This document shows, piece by piece, positions 9,088-15,955 of a stretch of 33,608 nt of DNA. The notes beneath the pieces are model-generated. The model saw only the letters and a list, made by a program, of their open reading frames with translations. It was not told where the DNA came from and ran no database searches. Each line of letters begins with the position of its first letter. Position 1 is the first letter of the stretch. Source of the stretch: GCA-003244245 sp036378735 (GTDB lineage: Bacteria > Actinomycetota > Actinomycetes > Mycobacteriales > Pseudonocardiaceae). Made by a program: the position numbers and the translations under genes. The stretch is taken from NCBI GenBank assembly GCA_036378735.1, contig DASUVX010000184.1:1-33608 (forward strand). Direction: 5' to 3'.

Positions 9088-9762
9088 TCAGACGAGCTGG
9101 ATCACGCCGTAGTCGAAGCCATGCCGGCGGTACACCACGCTGGGCAGCCCGGAGTCGGCGTCGGAGAACAGGTAGAAGTCGTGGCCCACGAGCTCCATCT
9201 CGTAGAGCGCCTCATCGATGGTCATGGGTTTGGCAGAGTGCCGCTTACGCCTGACGATGCGGCCCGGTCCGTCTACTTCCGGTGACTCCCAACGCTGGGT
9301 GGGCACCTCGTAGTCGACTTGCGGGTCGGGCGCTTCGAGCAGGTCCATCTCCTGGCGATGGCCGTTGGCCTGCTCTCTGGTCTCGGTGATCGTGGGGGCA
9401 AGGGTGGCCGCCAGTGGTGCGGTTGCCTCGGCGACGGAGGTGGGGTGGCGGCGCCCGTAGTGCACCTTGTGGCGGTCTGCGACCCGGCGTAGCCGGTTGT
9501 CCAGCTTGCTCACCGCCGCGTCCAGCGCGGCGTAGAAATCCGAACCACATGCTTCAGCGCGGACGACCTGCCCGCGGCACCGACCGGTGATCTCCACCCG
9601 CTGGCAGCTCTTGGACTGCCGGGGGTTGCGTTCGTGGAACAGCTCGACGTCGTAGTGGACAGCTTTCTGGTCATACCGTTCGACGCGTGCGAGCTTCTCG
9701 GTAACGTGCACCCGGTAATGATCGGGAACCTCGACGTTACGACCCTTCACGACAATATTCAC
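9088..9762 (-). CDS. hpf: Long-form ribosome hibernation promoting factor (HPF)
   Basis: The protein binds the 30S decoding region and dimerises ribosomes (100S) in stationary phase or stress. At 224 residues it is the long form. The S30AE domain covers about 1-105 (MNIVVKGRNVEVPDHYRVHV through LDAAVSKLDNRLRRVADRHK). After a variable acidic linker comes the C-terminal dimerisation domain (about 165-224), which includes VRRKRHSAKPMTIDEALYEM and GHDFYLFSDADSG. The start GTG 9762 has GAGGAGG upstream. It corresponds to Rv3241c and sits between comF and secA as in mycobacteria. No clear promoter was identified in the 269-bp gap towards comF. Confidence 0.95.
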   Translation of the reverse strand: MNIVVKGRNVEVPDHYRVHVTEKLARVERYDQKAVHYDVELFHERNPRQSKSCQRVEITGRCRGQVVRAEACGSDFYAALDAAVSKLDNRLRRVADRHKVHYGRRHPTSVAEATAPLAATLAPTITETREQANGHRQEMDLLEAPDPQVDYEVPTQRWESPEVDGPGRIVRRKRHSAKPMTIDEALYEMELVGHDFYLFSDADSGLPSVVYRRHGFDYGVIQLV

Positions 9763-9824
9763 AGGGCGACCTCCTCGCGTTGTCCAATAGGGACTTCGTC
9801 GACGCCGAAGGCACAGCAGTGATC

Positions 9825-9899
9825 GCTACATGTCATGCTTGGGCGGCAGCAGCTCGGGGCCACCCGCGATGATCACTCGACCGCCGGCGTCAGGACCAT
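9825..9899 (-). other. Two tiny overlapping open frames upstream of hpf (possible leader peptides)
   Basis: In the 269-bp gap between comF (end 10032) and hpf (start 9762), a GGGAGGAGG ribosome-binding-like run precedes ATG 9899, which opens an 8-residue frame (MVLTPAVE, stop at 9873-9875). Its TGA overlaps a GTG (GTGA) that opens a 16-residue frame (MIIAGGPELLPPKHDM), with its stop at 9825-9827. The layout looks like a coupled uORF pair. There is no homology evidence and the signal could be chance. I see nothing else coding in the gap. Confidence 0.2.
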
Positions 9900-10031
9900 G
9901 GCTTTCTCGCCTCCTCCCGAACGGGCAGCGATGCTGATGTCCGGACGGTAGTACCCCGGCCGGGCTATCGCCAGGGCTTGGCGTCCCGAGTCCCACGGTC
10001 AACGCTGTGGTTGGTATCACTGCGCCGGTGG

Positions 10032-10754
10032 TCACGACGGGCTGTGACAACCGGCCGCAGCGACAACCACAATGGCGGATACCGCGGTACCCGTCCGGAC
10101 CAGTGCGGCGGTGCATGCCGCCGCGGTCGCTCCGGTGGTCACCACATCGTCGACGAGCACCACGGGCGTGCCGGCCGGCGGCAAGCCGGCCCGCCGCGCC
10201 AGTACCCGTCCGGTCAGATTGGCCCGCCGAGCTGCCGCCGCCAGCCCCACCGAGTCGCGCACCCCAGCGCCCATCCGCAACGCCGGCGCAACCGCCGCGG
10301 CCACCCCGGCCCCCGCCAGCGCCGCCGCCGCCCGCCGCGCCAGCAACTCCACATGCTGCCCCCCGCGCCGCCGCGCCGCCGCCGGTGTCGACGGCACCGG
10401 CACCATCCACATCTCATTCCCGACATGGAGACATATCGGGCTTTTGGCGGCCTGTTCTACCCCGATATGTCTCCATGTCGGGGACAGCGGGTGGAGCAGG
10501 GCGGACGCGAGCGCGGTGCCCAGGGGCGTGGCAAGGTCGCGGCGGCCGCGTTCCTTGTAGGCCAGGACGGCGGCGCGTAGGGGGCCGTGGTAGGTGCCTA
10601 GTGCGTATACCGGTGGGGCGGCCGGGCAGGATGGCGGATGTACCTGAATAGGGGCGCCCAGCAGGAAAGCGCAGTCGGGGCATAGCACGGCTCCGGGCGC
10701 GCCGCAGCCCCCACAGTCGGCGGGCAGCAGCAGATCCAGCAAGTGGCTCAACAC
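10032..10754 (-). CDS. ComF-family phosphoribosyltransferase carrying an in-frame palindromic insertion
   Basis: This 240-residue protein has the ComF layout. An N-terminal zinc ribbon (Cys14, Cys17, Cys25, Cys28) is followed by the YHGPLRAAVLAYKERGRRDLA segment, then VPVPSTPAAARRRGGQHVELLARR, and the PRPP-binding loop VVLVDDVVTTGATAAAC near the C-terminus. The family is linked to DNA uptake or nucleotide salvage; the substrate is unknown. It is Rv3242c by position. Residues 92-112 (PTWRHIG to CLHVG) are encoded entirely by a 64-bp perfect palindromic element. They interrupt the normal junction between the ALASALLHPL helix and the WMVPVPS strand without breaking the frame. The start GTG 10754 is tentative, since its GGCGAG purine run is very close; TTG 10751 follows directly. 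Confidence 0.85.
   Translation of the reverse strand: MLSHLLDLLLPADCGGCGAPGAVLCPDCAFLLGAPIQVHPPSCPAAPPVYALGTYHGPLRAAVLAYKERGRRDLATPLGTALASALLHPLSPTWRHIGVEQAAKSPICLHVGNEMWMVPVPSTPAAARRRGGQHVELLARRAAAALAGAGVAAAVAPALRMGAGVRDSVGLAAAARRANLTGRVLARRAGLPPAGTPVVLVDDVVTTGATAAACTAALVRTGTAVSAIVVVAAAGCHSPS
10419..10482. repeat. Palindromic element copy 1, inside comF (22-bp perfect arms)
   Basis: The left arm 10419-10440 (CCCGACATGGAGACATATCG + GG) and right arm 10461-10482 are exact reverse complements over 22 bases, with a 20-base loop at 10441-10460. The core ATGGAGACATATCGGGCT and the following TTTxGG are shared with the copy at 30985-31050. It is translated as about 21 residues of the ComF protein. 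The transcript would fold into a long hairpin within the coding region. Confidence 0.92.
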
Positions 10755-10845
10755 CTCGCCGAGCTTGCCTGTGGCCCGTCACTTCGCCGGTTACCACGGC
10801 CCGGCTGGGGGGCGATTGTGCACATCGCGCCAGCCATCCACAACC

Positions 10846-10865
10846 GCGCAAACCCGCGCTTGCGC
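10846..10865 (-). terminator. Small stem-loop just downstream of lpqB
   Basis: On the minus strand GCGCAA pairs with TTGCGC across an 8-base loop, seven bases after the lpqB stop codon. It is terminator-like but has no U-run and only six base pairs, so lpqB and comF could still be co-transcribed. The rest of the 118-bp gap before comF holds no gene; a second imperfect stem (GGCGAT...ATCGC) lies at about 10810-10830. Confidence 0.3.
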
Positions 10866-10872
10866 CGGTGAA

Positions 10873-12588
10873 TCAGCCCGGGTAGAGCGGTACCGACCCC
10901 GGTCCGATGCCGCCGAGCAGCGGTTCCCACACCTCCTGGGTGTCGGAATATGCCCAGAGGCCGGTGGCGTCGGCCACCAGGATCTCGCGGCCGGGCGCGG
11001 CGACGATATCGGTCAGCGGGCCGGTCAGGTTGGTGCTGGACAGTTGCCGGCGGGTCAGGCCGTCGACGGACACTGAGGAGACCTGCGGGGGGGAGCCGGC
11101 CGAGGCCACGACGAGCAGCTCAGGACGCGCCCAGTCCACGCTCGCGGTGGGCGGCAGGTTGCCATCCCGCAGCACCTGCGGATGGCGCAAGCTCACCGTG
11201 CCGGACTCGGTCACCACCGCAGCCACCACCAGCCGACCACCGACTACCGCGGCCACCCGTACCCCGTCCCGGGACAACCGCAGCTGCGAGATGGGTCCCA
11301 ACCGGGCCAGTTCGGTGGCATCGACCGAGTACGCCAACGGCGGCCCGGTTCCGGACAGCGCGACGCCCACGACGGAGCGCCCGTTGAGCACCGTCCAGAG
11401 TTCCGTACCCGAGGGTCGCCAGGTCGGCCGGCTTATGGTCAGTCCCTCCACGGGCGCCACCGCGAGATCTCCGTCGATCGGACCCACCCGCAGCTGTGGG
11501 TGACCGTCCGGGCCGGCGACAACAGCTGCCAGCAGCTCCCCGCCCGGGTTCGAGCGAGCCGCACTGAGCACGGTGAGCCGACCGTCTCCGGCAGGTCCCG
11601 GCGCCGGCGCGCCGTTGAGACCACGTAACCGTCCACCGACGACGACCTGGCCGGGGATGTCGGATCGCGGCCCCGTCGGCGGGGCGAAGGAGGTGATGTC
11701 GGCGGGGCGCCACTCGGCCTGCCCGGCCACCAGCGGCTCGCCGTCGGCGAGTAACCGCAGCGGGCTGGGGACCAGGCCGTCCAAGGAGCCGACGATCTGC
11801 GCGGCGACCAGCCGCCGTTGGGCTTCGGTGAGCGCGTCCAGACCACTGAGGTTGATCACGGTCCGCCCGGAGCGGCTGACCAGCACGTTGGATCGGGGCC
11901 GGACCCCGTCCGGGATCGCCGACCGGACCGCCCCCACCAGCCGTTGCGACGGCCCGGCCAGCAGCAGGTCCAATACCCGCCCGGGCAGCGTGGCCGCCGG
12001 TTGGGCAGGTACCCAGCGCAAATCGGGAACCAGGGTGCCGCGGCTCGGATCGACGAAGCTGACCCGAACCTGGCGATAGTTGCGCTGCAATGAGGCGGCC
12101 TCCACCAGCACGCCGGGCGGCGGATTGGAGATGCGCCACTCGCCGTGCTCGCTGACCACGTCGAGGGGCACGGAGAAGGTGCCCGCCGCCGGTATGAAGC
12201 TGCCGTCCGCGGTGAGGGTGCCCAGCCGCGCGCCTCCCACCCGGATGCGGCGGACCCCGTCGCCCGGACCGCTCTGCGGCGCCGCGCCTGGGGCGTCCTC
12301 TATCACGGTTACGCTGGCGTGATCGTCCCAGCTGGCCGCCGCGTTGCGGGTCAGGAAAGCGCGGGCCGCGGCGTGCCCGTTCGCCGCGCTACCGGTCGCT
12401 TCGATGAACTCGCGGACCAGCCGGAACGGGTCCACACCGAGCTCGGGACCGGGCGGGGGCGCCAGCTGCGAACCGACCGGCATCGACCGGACCACCTCGA
12501 TGTCGGAACTCGCCGGGATAGCGGCGCAGCCGGTGAGCGCGGCAAGCGCAGCGACGATCAGGATGGTGAGCAAGCGCCCGCCCATCAC
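10873..12588 (-). CDS. lpqB: Lipoprotein LpqB, partner of the MtrAB system
   Basis: This 571-residue protein has a lipoprotein signal peptide: MMGGRL, the hydrophobic run LTILIVAALAALTGC, with the lipobox Cys at residue 21. The mature protein is therefore anchored on the outer face of the membrane. It has an N-terminal region, a GerMN domain in the middle (around DLLLAGPSQRLVGAV) and a C-terminal beta-propeller-like region. LpqB modulates the MtrB sensor kinase in mycobacteria and streptomycetes. The start overlaps the mtrB stop (GTGA, with an ATG directly after the GTG), so translation is coupled. The order mtrA-mtrB-lpqB is the conserved actinobacterial arrangement. Either GTG 12588 or ATG 12585 could be the true start. 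Confidence 0.95.
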   Translation of the reverse strand: MMGGRLLTILIVAALAALTGCAAIPASSDIEVVRSMPVGSQLAPPPGPELGVDPFRLVREFIEATGSAANGHAAARAFLTRNAAASWDDHASVTVIEDAPGAAPQSGPGDGVRRIRVGGARLGTLTADGSFIPAAGTFSVPLDVVSEHGEWRISNPPPGVLVEAASLQRNYRQVRVSFVDPSRGTLVPDLRWVPAQPAATLPGRVLDLLLAGPSQRLVGAVRSAIPDGVRPRSNVLVSRSGRTVINLSGLDALTEAQRRLVAAQIVGSLDGLVPSPLRLLADGEPLVAGQAEWRPADITSFAPPTGPRSDIPGQVVVGGRLRGLNGAPAPGPAGDGRLTVLSAARSNPGGELLAAVVAGPDGHPQLRVGPIDGDLAVAPVEGLTISRPTWRPSGTELWTVLNGRSVVGVALSGTGPPLAYSVDATELARLGPISQLRLSRDGVRVAAVVGGRLVVAAVVTESGTVSLRHPQVLRDGNLPPTASVDWARPELLVVASAGSPPQVSSVSVDGLTRRQLSSTNLTGPLTDIVAAPGREILVADATGLWAYSDTQEVWEPLLGGIGPGSVPLYPG

Positions 12589-14393
12589 GGACGTCCCGGC
12601 TCAGCCGGCACCGCGGTATCCGCTACCCCAGGATCCGCTACCGCGGGATCCGGCACCTCGCGATAGGCCACCACCCGATCCGCCGCTTCGGGATTCACCC
12701 CGTCGGGCTCCGCCACCATAGGATCTGTTGCTGCCGGATCTGGCAAGAGCGAGGTGCGAGATACGTCGTCGGGTCCCAGCGGCAACGGGCTGCTGGTCAG
12801 CTCGTCGCCGTGGCTGCGCGGCAGGGTGAGCCGGAAGGCGCTGCCCTGCCCGGGTGCGCCCCAAGCCTGCAGCCAGCCGCCGTGCAGCCGGGCGTCTTCC
12901 AGGCTGATCGACAGGCCCAGCCCGGTGCCTCCGGTGCGCCGGTCACGCGAGGGGTCGCCGCGCCAGAACCGGTTGAACACCAGGTCCTGCTGACCCGGCT
13001 GGAGGCCGACGCCGTGATCGCGCACCAGCACCGCGACCGCGTGGGCGTCCGCGGCGACCGTCATCTGGACCGGGCAACCCTCCCCGTGGTCCAGCGCGTT
13101 GGTGAGCAGGTTGCGCACGATCCGCTCGACGCGCCGAGAGTCGATCTCCGCGTGCACCTCGTCCGCCGGCTGCTCCAGCTCGAGCGGGGAGCCGGCGCGG
13201 TCGGCCACGGCGCGGACCGAGGCCACCGCACGGGCCACGGTCGTGCGCACGTCGACCGTGTCGATCTGTAGCTCGGCGACGCCGGCATCCACCCGCGATA
13301 TCTCCAGCAGGTCGGCCAGCAGCGCCTCGAACCGGTCCAGCTCCCGGACCAGCAGCTCAGTCGGACGGTGCAGCACCGGATGCAGCTTGTCTCGCGAGTC
13401 ATACAGCAGATCGGCAGCCACCCGCACGGTGGTCAACGGGGTGCGCAGCTCGTGAGAGACGTCAGACGTGAAGCCCCGCTGCAGCTCACCGAACTCCTCC
13501 AGCTGGCGGATCTGCCGCTGGATGCTGGCGGCCATCTCGTTGAACGAGGTCCCCAACCGGGCGATGTCGTCCTCCCCGACCACCGGCATCCGTTCATCGA
13601 GGTGGCCATCGGCGAAGCGTTCGGCGACCTCAGCGGCCTGCCGGATCGGAACTACTACCTGGCGGGTCACCAGGCTGGCGATGCCCGCGATGAGTATCAG
13701 TAACACCACGCCGCCGACCACCAGCGTGGACTGCACCAGAGTCAACGTGCGCTGTTCGGCGGTGAGCGGGAACAGCAGGTACAGCTGCATGGTGCGACCC
13801 GCGCTAGCCACCGGCATGCCGACGACCAGCATGGTGACCGCAGCCGTGCCCCGGTGCACTGTGGTGATCTTGTGGGCTAGTGCGCCCCGTTCCACCGCGG
13901 ACTGCAAAACGGCTGGGACGTCGTCTAGGGGACCGATCTTCTGACCGGTGCCGGCCTCCCCGGACGGCCCCCCGCCGTCCACCAGCACCGGTTCGTAGGC
14001 GCCGGCGCTGGCCGTGGCGGGACCTGTACCGGTCGGATCCGGGTTGGTCAAGCGATCGATGGCAGTGGTCAGCCGGCCGGCCAGTGACGCCGACGTGGGA
14101 TCCACCGCGCCGAGCTCGGACTCCACTAGCACCCTGCTGTTGTCGGCCTGCAACAGCGCAGCCTGCGTTTTGTTCTCGATCAGCCGCTGAGCGAGCTGCG
14201 CCTGCAACACCATGCCCAGGACCAGCACGACCGTCGACGACAGCGCCACGGTGCTGCTCACCACTCGGACCTTCAACGAGCGGCGCCATACCGTCCCCGC
14301 CGCCGTGGTCAGCTCGCTGGCCACAGTGGAGGCCTCGCTCGCCCGCCCGGCGAGCGCGGTCACCGCGGACTGAGCCCGCAACCGGGGACTCAC
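12585..14393 (-). CDS. mtrB: Sensor histidine kinase MtrB
   Basis: This membrane kinase phosphorylates MtrA and helps coordinate cell-envelope metabolism and division. From GTG 14393 it is 602 residues. TM1 is about 44-66 (STVALSSTVVLVLGMVL), an extracytoplasmic sensor loop lies between, and TM2 is about 220-244. A HAMP domain (VPIRQAAEVAERFADGHLDE) follows, then the HisKA phosphoacceptor His at about 314 in SDVSHELRTPLTTV, and the ATPase domain with N box NLLTNALDHGEG, DHGVGLQPG and GTGLGLSIS. A Pro/Asp-rich tail of about 70 residues follows the catalytic domain. The open frame extends upstream into mtrA, but GTG 14393, 14 bp after the mtrA stop and with GAGG near that stop, gives the family-like N-terminus. 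It overlaps lpqB at its stop. Confidence 0.95.
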   Translation of the reverse strand: MSPRLRAQSAVTALAGRASEASTVASELTTAAGTVWRRSLKVRVVSSTVALSSTVVLVLGMVLQAQLAQRLIENKTQAALLQADNSRVLVESELGAVDPTSASLAGRLTTAIDRLTNPDPTGTGPATASAGAYEPVLVDGGGPSGEAGTGQKIGPLDDVPAVLQSAVERGALAHKITTVHRGTAAVTMLVVGMPVASAGRTMQLYLLFPLTAEQRTLTLVQSTLVVGGVVLLILIAGIASLVTRQVVVPIRQAAEVAERFADGHLDERMPVVGEDDIARLGTSFNEMAASIQRQIRQLEEFGELQRGFTSDVSHELRTPLTTVRVAADLLYDSRDKLHPVLHRPTELLVRELDRFEALLADLLEISRVDAGVAELQIDTVDVRTTVARAVASVRAVADRAGSPLELEQPADEVHAEIDSRRVERIVRNLLTNALDHGEGCPVQMTVAADAHAVAVLVRDHGVGLQPGQQDLVFNRFWRGDPSRDRRTGGTGLGLSISLEDARLHGGWLQAWGAPGQGSAFRLTLPRSHGDELTSSPLPLGPDDVSRTSLLPDPAATDPMVAEPDGVNPEAADRVVAYREVPDPAVADPGVADTAVPAEPGRP

Positions 14394-14406
14394 AACGGGG
14401 CGGTCC

Positions 14407-15090
14407 TCACGGCGTGTTGGCCTTGTACCCGACGCCGCGCACGGTGAGCACCACCTCCGGGTGCTCGGGATCCCGCTCGATCTTGGATCGCAGCCGTTGG
14501 ACGTGCACGTTGACCAATCGGGTGTCCGCGGCGTGACGGTAGCCCCAGACCTGCTCGAGCAACACCTCACGGGTGAACACCTGGCGCGGCTTGCGGGCCA
14601 ACGCGACGAGCAGATCGAACTCCAGCGGAGTCAGTGCGATCGGCGTCCCGTCGCGGCTGACCTGGTGACCGGGCACGTCGATGGTGAGGTCGCCGATCGT
14701 GAGTTGCTCAGCGGGTTCGGCGTCGGTGCGGCGCAACCGGGCGCGCAATCTCGCCACCAGCTCCTGGGTCTTGGGCGGCTTGATCATGTAGTCGTCCGCA
14801 CCGGATTCCAGCCCCAGCACCACGTCCACGGTGTCGCTCTTGGCGGTGAGCATCACGATCGGGACACCGGATTCAGCGCGGATCGCCCTGCAGACGTCGA
14901 TACCGCTCATGCCTGGCAACATCAAGTCCAGCAGCACCAGGTCTGGCTTGAGCTCACGCATCGCAGGCATCGCCTTGGGGCCCTCGGAGACCACCGCGGT
15001 CTCGAACCCCGCTTGGCGTAACGCAATGGCCAACATCTCCGCCGCCGCCGGGTCGTCCTCTACCACGAGCACACGAGCTGCCATACCCAT
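14407..15090 (-). CDS. mtrA: Response regulator MtrA (OmpR/PhoB family)
   Basis: This DNA-binding regulator is 227 residues, against 228 in M. tuberculosis. The receiver domain has the acidic pair EDD (11-13), phosphoacceptor Asp55 in LLDLMLPG, Thr82 in MLTAK and Lys104. The C-terminal winged helix is almost identical to the mycobacterial protein as I recall it (LTPLEFDLLVALARKPRQ, EQVWGYRHAADTRLVNVHVQ). One oddity is that the segment after the active-site lysine reads IKPPKTQELV where MtrA normally has KPFKPKELV. ATG 15090 (or 15084) is chosen because family members start only a few residues before RVLVVEDD. An AT-rich GATAAT lies directly upstream, but no ribosome-binding site is obvious. 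It heads the mtrAB-lpqB operon and follows tmk by 52 bp. Confidence 0.96.
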   Translation of the reverse strand: MGMAARVLVVEDDPAAAEMLAIALRQAGFETAVVSEGPKAMPAMRELKPDLVLLDLMLPGMSGIDVCRAIRAESGVPIVMLTAKSDTVDVVLGLESGADDYMIKPPKTQELVARLRARLRRTDAEPAEQLTIGDLTIDVPGHQVSRDGTPIALTPLEFDLLVALARKPRQVFTREVLLEQVWGYRHAADTRLVNVHVQRLRSKIERDPEHPEVVLTVRGVGYKANTP

Positions 15091-15142
15091 TATCGTGGCA
15101 CTGTCGGTCACGGTCCCCCCGTTCGGGCGGCTCACCGCCGGC

Positions 15143-15784
15143 TTATCCACCCAGCAGCCGGCGCGCCAGATCGCCGAGCCCGCCGGTGTCTGCGTCTATC
15201 ACATACCACGGTGCAAGCCAGCCACTGGCGGCCAGCCCGTCATATACCGCTGCGCACCGAGCTTGTAGTCCGTGATCGCTTTCATACCGGTCCTTGCGCC
15301 GCGCGCTGTCGGCCGCAGCCCGGTAGTCCGCCCGGGCCGAGGCGACGGTCACCGGCACCCGCAGCAGCAACTGGGAATCGGGCACCGGCACACCGAACCG
15401 ACCCACCTCCAGATCTCGGATCCACTCGACGAAGGGACCCTCGGCGTCTTCGTGGAGCCGGGCGGCGCCGTACGCCGCGTTAGATGCGACGTATCGGTCC
15501 AGCAGCACGACGTCGTAGCGGCGCCGCAAAGACCGCAGTTCCTCAGCGGCGTCCCGGCGGTCCAGAGCAAACAGCACCGCCATGCCGTGCACCGATTCGG
15601 CCAGGTCGCCCAGCCGTCCGTAAAGCGCATCCCGAATCAGATCGGCGTGCACGTCGGTGCCGTAACGGGGAAACGCCATCTTGGCGACCTTCGCTCCCGG
15701 CGCGGTGAGCGCGGCGACCAGCCCATCGGCGAGGGTGCGCTTGCCCGCACCATCCAGCCCCTCAATGACCACCAGCCGCCCCAC
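15143..15784 (-). CDS. tmk: Thymidylate kinase
   Basis: The enzyme phosphorylates dTMP to dTDP with ATP. It is a 213-residue P-loop kinase with Walker A GLDGAGKRT (about 9-17), the AFPRYGTDVHADLIRDALYG substrate segment, ALDRRDA, and the DR(Y/H) motif in VVLLDRYVASNAAYGAARLH. It closely resembles the mycobacterial enzyme (Rv3247c) and lies directly upstream of mtrA as there. The start GTG 15784 gives the canonical short N-terminus MGRLVVIEG. The 171 bp between tmk and the biotin carboxylase gene contain three tandem 21-22-bp repeats and no other gene. Confidence 0.95.
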   Translation of the reverse strand: MGRLVVIEGLDGAGKRTLADGLVAALTAPGAKVAKMAFPRYGTDVHADLIRDALYGRLGDLAESVHGMAVLFALDRRDAAEELRSLRRRYDVVLLDRYVASNAAYGAARLHEDAEGPFVEWIRDLEVGRFGVPVPDSQLLLRVPVTVASARADYRAAADSARRKDRYESDHGLQARCAAVYDGLAASGWLAPWYVIDADTGGLGDLARRLLGG

Positions 15785-15893
15785 AACGGCACACGCTATC
15801 CCGGGCGGAATCCGAGAGTTCCGCTAACGACCGGCAGCCACCGGCCGAGCCGGTCCCCGGCGGAGATCACGGTGGCCAGCGGCGGGCTCGGCC

Positions 15894-15955
15894 GTGCCCG
15901 ACACACCGGGCACGGGGGCGCGACACACGGGGCGCGGGGCGCGACACGCCGGGAA
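15894..15955 (+). repeat. Three tandem 21-22-bp repeats (GCGACACAC family)
   Basis: CGACAC cores at 15899, 15921 and 15942 are spaced 22 and 21 bp, within units of the form GCGACACACGGGGCGCGGG. The array ends at the base before the biotin carboxylase stop codon and lies upstream of tmk, so it separates two tandem minus-strand genes. It is the clearest array after the one at 3634. Confidence 0.85.

Noticed and set aside
9930..9960. Stress-sigma-factor (SigB/SigF type) promoter for hpf based on GGGGTAC on the minus strand
   Set aside because: No GTTT-like -35 occurs at the right distance, so one short match is not enough.
10419..10482. Ordinary rho-independent terminator
   Set aside because: It lies in the middle of an intact reading frame, has no U-run and recurs elsewhere with the same core, so a dispersed element is the better reading.
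15084..15100. Leaderless mtrA promoter based on GATAAT just upstream
   Set aside because: Only four bases separate the hexamer from ATG 15084, too close for transcription to begin at that start codon, and no -35 is visible.
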